Source of the DNA: Thermoanaerobacterales bacterium 50_218
GTDB lineage: Bacteria; Bacillota; DSM-12270; Thermacetogeniales; Thermacetogeniaceae
Length of the DNA: 41,793 nt
NCBI GenBank assembly: GCA_001508855.1
Contig: LGFL01000008.1
Span: forward strand, 1 to 41,793
Direction: 5' to 3'
The notes under the pieces were generated by a model. It was not told the origin of the DNA, did not search any database, and worked only from the letters and a program-made list of their open reading frames with translations. The position numbers and the translations under genes were made by a program. Positions 38,296 to 41,793 of this stretch are shown one piece after another; within the stretch, counting starts at the first letter, position 1; each line of letters starts with the position of its first letter.

Positions 38296-38429
38296 ACTCC
38301 TTTCCAAGGTTGGGAGGTATACCAGTTTCCTCGTATACCCTCCGGCTGCCTGAAACAAAGTCAAGGCAGCCTACGTTTAGCCCCCATAGCCACCCCGCAG
38401 GAGTGACCTTAGGTGAGCTAAATCGGAGT
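38296..38429 (-). ncRNA. Moco/Tuco-type molybdenum (tungsten) cofactor riboswitch aptamer
   Basis: Minus-strand leader of the cofactor operon. P1 pairs ACTCC (38425-38429) with GGAGT (38296-38300). P2 pairs CTAAGGT with ACCTTGG. A small hairpin CACTCC-TGC-GGGGTG follows, then GGCTAAACGTAGGC and an eight-base stem GGCTGCCT/AGGCAGCC, then GGTATAC/GTATACC, and the tail CCTCCC...TTGGAAAGG. The tail and last hairpin parallel the E. coli moaA leader (CGCCTCCC...CTGGAAAGG). The class senses molybdenum or tungsten cofactor. The hairpin after P2 may be the P3 that distinguishes Moco from Tuco versions; this is not decided here. Assigned from memory of the consensus, not by a covariance search. Confidence 0.85.
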
Positions 38430-38500
38430 GCCTTTTTATTTTTTCTCTTTAATTTCTTCGAGAAAGCTTCCACTTATTCCTGCAACATTTTTTAATTTTG

Positions 38501-39247
38501 TCATCTACACGAAGAACAATCTGGATTTTTCTGAAAAGGTATTTCACTAAAGCTCATCGCCAAGGCATTGAAGATAAGCAGGCGTCCTGTCAGTAAACTA
38601 CCGATACCCAGCAAAATCTTAATTGCCTCTGTAGCTTGAAGACAGCCAATGACACCAGGGACAACCCCGAGGACACCGAATTCGGCGGCATCAATAAAAA
38701 CACTGACCGCATTACTGGGAAAAAGGCAGCGGAAGCAAGGCCCTTCACCTGGGAGGAAAGTTGTCAGTTGCCCCGTAAACCCACGAACACCGGCATAGAT
38801 AAAAGGTTTTTTCAGTTCTAGGCAGACATCATTGAGAAGGTACTTGGGTTCCAAACCATCCGCACAATCGACAACAACATCGTAATCCTTCACAAGTTGT
38901 TTTGCGTTTTCCCGTCCAAACCTCTGACAAAATGTCTCAATGGTGATTTCTGGGTTGAGGTTCTGGAGTTTTTCTTTTGCTGATTCCACTTTTTTCTTCC
39001 GAATGTCGGCAGTAGAATGAAGAATCTGTCTTTGCAGGTTCGATAAACTCACATGGTCAGGATCGATCAATCCAATCCTCCCGACCCCTGCTGCGGCAAG
39101 GTAATAAGCCACGGGTGACCCGACTCCGCCAACTCCTACCACCAAAACACTCGAATTTAAGAGCTTCTGCTGGCCCTCTTCCCCAATCTCTTTAAGCAAA
39201 ATATTGCGCTCATAGCGCGCTTTCTGGAGATCACTGAGACCTTCCAT
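38501..39247 (-). CDS. MoeB/HesA/ThiF-family ubiquitin-like-protein adenylyltransferase
   Basis: 248 residues. RYERNILLKEIGEEGQQKL, VLVVGVGGVGSPVAYYLAAAG (nucleotide-binding), LSNLQRQILH and DCADGLEPKYLLND are typical of MoeB; zinc ligands are CFRC and the C-terminal CSSC. It adenylates the C-terminus of a small beta-grasp sulfur carrier (MoaD or ThiS). ATG with GGGGG nine bases upstream, 22 bp behind the MoaD-like gene, so the pair is co-expressed. The riboswitch leader begins about 70 bp downstream. Confidence 0.92.
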   Translation of the reverse strand: MEGLSDLQKARYERNILLKEIGEEGQQKLLNSSVLVVGVGGVGSPVAYYLAAAGVGRIGLIDPDHVSLSNLQRQILHSTADIRKKKVESAKEKLQNLNPEITIETFCQRFGRENAKQLVKDYDVVVDCADGLEPKYLLNDVCLELKKPFIYAGVRGFTGQLTTFLPGEGPCFRCLFPSNAVSVFIDAAEFGVLGVVPGVIGCLQATEAIKILLGIGSLLTGRLLIFNALAMSFSEIPFQKNPDCSSCR

Positions 39248-39269
39248 AAGGCAAAACCCCCTGGGTTAG

Positions 39270-39509
39270 TCACGCACCATTAACTGCTTCTAAAAGATAA
39301 ATCGTATCATTCTCACTGCACTTTTTCTCAGAAGTCGTCACCTTACCATTAACAACAAGAGTGAATACATTGACGGGAATCCCCAGTTGCTTCAACACAT
39401 CCCCAACAGTAGAATCAGATGGTACATCTACCTGCACCTTTTCCCCAAACTTGGCACCAGGAACGAACATATCGATTCCATCTGCATAGAAGTGGACGTT
39501 AACCCTCAT
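39270..39509 (-). CDS. MoaD/ThiS-like beta-grasp sulfur-carrier-type protein ending in Gly-Ala
   Basis: 79 residues; ATG with AAGGGGG seven bases upstream. Beta-grasp features: RVNVHFYADG, VDVPSDSTVGDVLKQLG, FTLVVNGK and DTIYLLEAVNGA, with a final NGA. MoaD and ThiS end in Gly-Gly, which is adenylated and thiocarboxylated; here the codons read GGT GCG TGA, so the terminal residue is Ala. The following gene is its likely E1-like partner. Either the pair uses a variant tail or the protein has another role. No moaE is in the window. Confidence 0.85.
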   Translation of the reverse strand: MRVNVHFYADGIDMFVPGAKFGEKVQVDVPSDSTVGDVLKQLGIPVNVFTLVVNGKVTTSEKKCSENDTIYLLEAVNGA

Positions 39510-39620
39510 TTTTTAAACCCCCTTGCAGAAACACCCTCATATGCCACTTTTACCTACACCCTACAGAGCATTGACAACAGCAAGTGTTCTGGGGAAGACC
39601 TTGTTCATAGATGAATAAAG

Positions 39621-39660
39621 GCCTCACTGCCCCGGGCTGTCAATCCCGGGACAGTGAGGT
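39621..39660 (-). terminator. Strong terminator downstream of the PreA-like gene
   Basis: CCTCACTG-c-CCCGGG (39622-39636), an eight-base loop, CCCGGG-a-CAGTGAGG (to 39659), followed on the minus strand by a CCTTTATTC stretch. It separates the PreA-like unit from the moaD-like gene. Confidence 0.8.
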
Positions 39661-39675
39661 CCAGATTCGTGCTGG

Positions 39676-40956
39676 TTACTTGCTTTCCTCAACCCATCTT
39701 TTGATTTCTCCATATCCGTTCCAGACAACTTCCCCGGTGTCACGCTTGATCATGGTAACAGCCTGCTTCGGACAATTACCGAGACACCAGCCACAACCCA
39801 TGCAGTACTCGTCATTGATCTGCGGACCCTCATCTTCATCAACAGTCAGTGCACCGTAGGGACAGAGCTTGGCACAGGTGCCACAGCGGTTGCATTTATC
39901 AAGGTCGAACTTGGGTATAATCGGGGAGGGATGCTGCATCGGGTTCTCACGTGGGAAGTCACGGAGATACATGAACCTGGGCACACAGATTCCCAGCATG
40001 TCCTTGATCGTCTTGTAGCCCTTGCGGTCCATGAACTCGTTGAGGCCGTCAATGATCTCTCTGAGGACATCCACACCACGGGAGTAGATTACTGAGCAGA
40101 GCTGCACAGTCGGGCAACCGGCCATGATGTACCTGACGACATCGTCCCAGGTAAAGATGCCACCGATACCTGAACAGGGGATCTTCACGGTTGCCGTGAT
40201 TTCCAGGACCTTAGCAAGGGAGAAAGGCTGCCAGGCCCGACCAATCAGAGCCCCACAGGAGAAGGGTCCACCATAGAATGTTCCTGTTTCATGGTCAATC
40301 CAGGTCCCATAAAATGCGTTATTGGCGGAAATTGCGTGTCCACCTGCTTTCTCAATGGCGAGGGCAACCTCGGCCATGCGGACACACTGCGGGGTCATCT
40401 TGAACATGATCGGTGTCTTCACAGCTTCCACACAGGCCTTGGTCACTTCGTAGGCTTTTTCAGGATCTAAGGCCAACGGAGCACCGACTTCTTTGTGCTT
40501 GGCCTCGGCACCAAATGTGGCATGCGGCCCACCAGTATCGAGCTCAATGATGTCTGCTCCCAGTTTTTCCATATCGACACAAAGTTCAGCCCAGGTCTCG
40601 GCTTGAGTTCCGATACCGGAAATGCTCGGTATGAATACTACATCATTCTCCTTACAGAGGTCGCGAATCCTTGGTGCGATCTCGTCTCTCCACTTTTCAT
40701 AGGGGATATGGCTGAACATCTCGGAGCAAATCCAAGTATCCCGCAGTTCTTTCCCAAAACGTCTCAGGGAGTAGAAGTAAGGGCGCGGCCACCTGTGAAC
40801 TCCATCGATCTTGTGAACAGTTTTGGAAACAAGACCACCGATACCCTGCTTGACGACTCTCTTGGCCATGTGCAAGGTTTCACCAAAATCGTTAGAAGAT
40901 ACACATACCGGGTTCTTAAACTTGACACCACACATTTCAGTTCTCAGATCAGCCAT
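39676..40956 (-). CDS. PreA/dihydropyrimidine-dehydrogenase-like flavo-iron-sulfur protein with altered active site
   Basis: 426 residues. An FMN-binding TIM barrel of the dihydroorotate/dihydropyrimidine dehydrogenase family (residues ~1-330; IFKMTP-like MFKMTP at 184, CSGIGGIFTWDD at 261) is followed by a two-cluster ferredoxin domain (C355/C358/C361/C365 and C385/C388/C391/C395). The N-L-S-C-P-H motif of pyrimidine dehydrogenases, whose Cys is the proton donor and Asn binds substrate, reads D-T-G-G-P-H (140-145). Pyrimidine reduction is therefore doubtful and the substrate is unknown. ATG with AAAAAGGAGG seven bases upstream. It lies 132 bp behind a glycyl-radical activase, suggesting a shared anaerobic pathway. 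Confidence 0.85.
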   Translation of the reverse strand: MADLRTEMCGVKFKNPVCVSSNDFGETLHMAKRVVKQGIGGLVSKTVHKIDGVHRWPRPYFYSLRRFGKELRDTWICSEMFSHIPYEKWRDEIAPRIRDLCKENDVVFIPSISGIGTQAETWAELCVDMEKLGADIIELDTGGPHATFGAEAKHKEVGAPLALDPEKAYEVTKACVEAVKTPIMFKMTPQCVRMAEVALAIEKAGGHAISANNAFYGTWIDHETGTFYGGPFSCGALIGRAWQPFSLAKVLEITATVKIPCSGIGGIFTWDDVVRYIMAGCPTVQLCSVIYSRGVDVLREIIDGLNEFMDRKGYKTIKDMLGICVPRFMYLRDFPRENPMQHPSPIIPKFDLDKCNRCGTCAKLCPYGALTVDEDEGPQINDEYCMGCGWCLGNCPKQAVTMIKRDTGEVVWNGYGEIKRWVEESK

Positions 40957-41088
40957 GACAATTCCTCCTTTTTATTCTTATAATTGGCAAAACTTGAATT
41001 AACATCTTGTCCTTGTTTGCTTTATTGCCCTATTCGAACGGTTTCACCCCCTGCCTCAGTAGCATCGATGCTTCTATTGAAAATAACC

Positions 41089-41793
41089 CTACATCATCCG
41101 CCCAACTGTGGTCTTCAATCCAAAGGATTCTAGCAAACTCCTGACCTGACGGATTTCCTCTTTACTCAAATCACGGAAGCTGGAATAAGGTGATTTCATG
41201 CCCAAATACTCGTACTTGCTGGCACCCAAACGGTGCAGGGGATTGATGTCAATCCATTCAATTCCCAGCTCTTTGACAAATTCAGCAGTGCGCACGAGAT
41301 TATCAGGGTCATCATTGTAGTCTGGAATCAAAGGGAGTGATATTCTGACTTTTCCTTTTTGAGCGATCAATTTGGCGTTTTCAAGGATCGTTTCATTGCT
41401 GACTCCTGTCCCTTCTTTGTGCTTCTGGGGGTCCATGTGCTTGATGTCCAGAAGAAACAGGTCTGTGTACCCGAGAGCCTCTTCGATGTTTTCTTTCTCA
41501 GTGTAGGCGGTAGTATCAAGGACTGTAGTAATCCCTCTTTCCTTGCAACCTCTGAGGATATTGAGTGTGAATTCAGGTTGGTAGAATGGCTCACCACCAC
41601 TGAGGGTAACTCCCCCCTCTTCACCGTAGAAGGGGAGGTCTTTTTCCACTTCGGCAATGACTTCCTCTACGGTCAATTCCTGCCCAACCTTCAAAAATGC
41701 TCTGTTCGGACAGATTTCGGTGCACTTCATGCACAGAGAACATTTTTTCCGGTCAACCTTGTTCTGAAGATCCATACTGATGGCATTTTCCGG
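41089..41793 (-). CDS. Glycyl-radical-enzyme activating enzyme, N-terminus outside the window
   Basis: 234 residues visible; the frame stays open to the window edge, reading PENAIS before an internal Met, so the true N-terminus with the radical-SAM CxxxCxxC and the usual WCHNPE lies just outside. A one-cluster ferredoxin insert (CSLCMKCTEICPN) follows, then VTLSGGEPFYQPEF, TTVLDTTAY, DLFLLDIKHMDPQKHKEGTG and LPLIPDYND. Such enzymes use SAM to place a glycyl radical on a partner (PFL, PDO, HPAD or BSS types). The partner is probably encoded upstream, beyond the window. Only one extra Fe-S motif is seen, whereas many relatives have two. Confidence 0.9.
   Translation of the reverse strand, partial: PENAISMDLQNKVDRKKCSLCMKCTEICPNRAFLKVGQELTVEEVIAEVEKDLPFYGEEGGVTLSGGEPFYQPEFTLNILRGCKERGITTVLDTTAYTEKENIEEALGYTDLFLLDIKHMDPQKHKEGTGVSNETILENAKLIAQKGKVRISLPLIPDYNDDPDNLVRTAEFVKELGIEWIDINPLHRLGASKYEYLGMKSPYSSFRDLSKEEIRQVRSLLESFGLKTTVGRMM

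Noticed and set aside
38270-38473. 67-codon minus-strand frame over the operon leader
   Set aside because: It covers the riboswitch and half of the terminator; the base-paired RNA structure explains the sequence better.
38430-38500. Promoter search directly upstream of the riboswitch
   Set aside because: No convincing -35/-10 pair was found in the AT-rich 70 bp; the leader may be transcribed from the moaD-like gene or from a non-consensus promoter.

Overview
The window looks like chromosomal DNA of an anaerobic, spore-forming, probably thermophilic bacterium of the Clostridia (Moorella/Carboxydothermus/Thermacetogenium-like; species not determinable from sequence alone). Support: spoIIP, the Clostridia gene order spoIIP-lepA-hemW-hrcA-grpE-dnaK-dnaJ-rsmE-mtaB-HIT, strong purine-rich ribosome binding sites with many GTG/TTG starts, a Group III (archaeal-like) chaperonin inside the dnaK operon, and oxygen-sensitive enzymes (a formate dehydrogenase-like complex and a glycyl-radical-enzyme activase). 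No CRISPR array, IS element, tRNA or rRNA was seen.

Left end (1-4622, + strand): a membrane formate dehydrogenase operon, with the catalytic subunit cut by the window edge, a four-cluster ferredoxin subunit, an NrfD-type membrane subunit and fdhE. It ends at a shared terminator. Then 4691-20031 (- strand) is one long housekeeping and heat-shock block, transcribed spoIIP > murJ > lepA > hemW > [promoter + CIRCE] hrcA > Group III chaperonin > grpE > dnaK > dnaJ > rsmE > mtaB > HIT > endonuclease III-like.

Middle (20139-29359): rpsT (+); nfo, holA and a DUF89 protein (-); two tandem 32- and 42-residue cysteine-capped membrane peptides (+); an unrecognised 107-residue protein (-); pfkA (+); and a tatA-htrA-comEC operon (-). 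Then groES-groEL (29517-31441, -) under a second perfect CIRCE, so HrcA should control both chaperone operons. Upstream of groES lies about 450 bp of non-coding DNA with degenerate ~81-bp repeats, each carrying a long palindrome.

Right part (32013-39509, -): a molybdenum/tungsten cofactor cluster, transcribed moaD-like > moeB-like > [Moco-type riboswitch + terminator] > an unrecognised two-repeat, eight-cysteine protein > moeA > moeA-PBP fusion > moaA > moaC > MOSC > mog. The riboswitch was recognised by its paired elements and conserved joining sequences and suggests cofactor feedback. The cofactor would serve enzymes such as the formate dehydrogenase at the left end. Right end (39676-41793, -): a PreA/dihydropyrimidine dehydrogenase-like flavo-iron-sulfur protein whose catalytic Cys motif is replaced, preceded by a glycyl-radical-enzyme activase truncated at the edge.

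Most novel-looking items: the repeat-duplicated Cys protein behind the Moco riboswitch, the twin micro-peptides, the palindromic repeat array beside groES, the MoaD-like protein ending in Gly-Ala, and the active-site-altered PreA-like protein paired with a radical activase.
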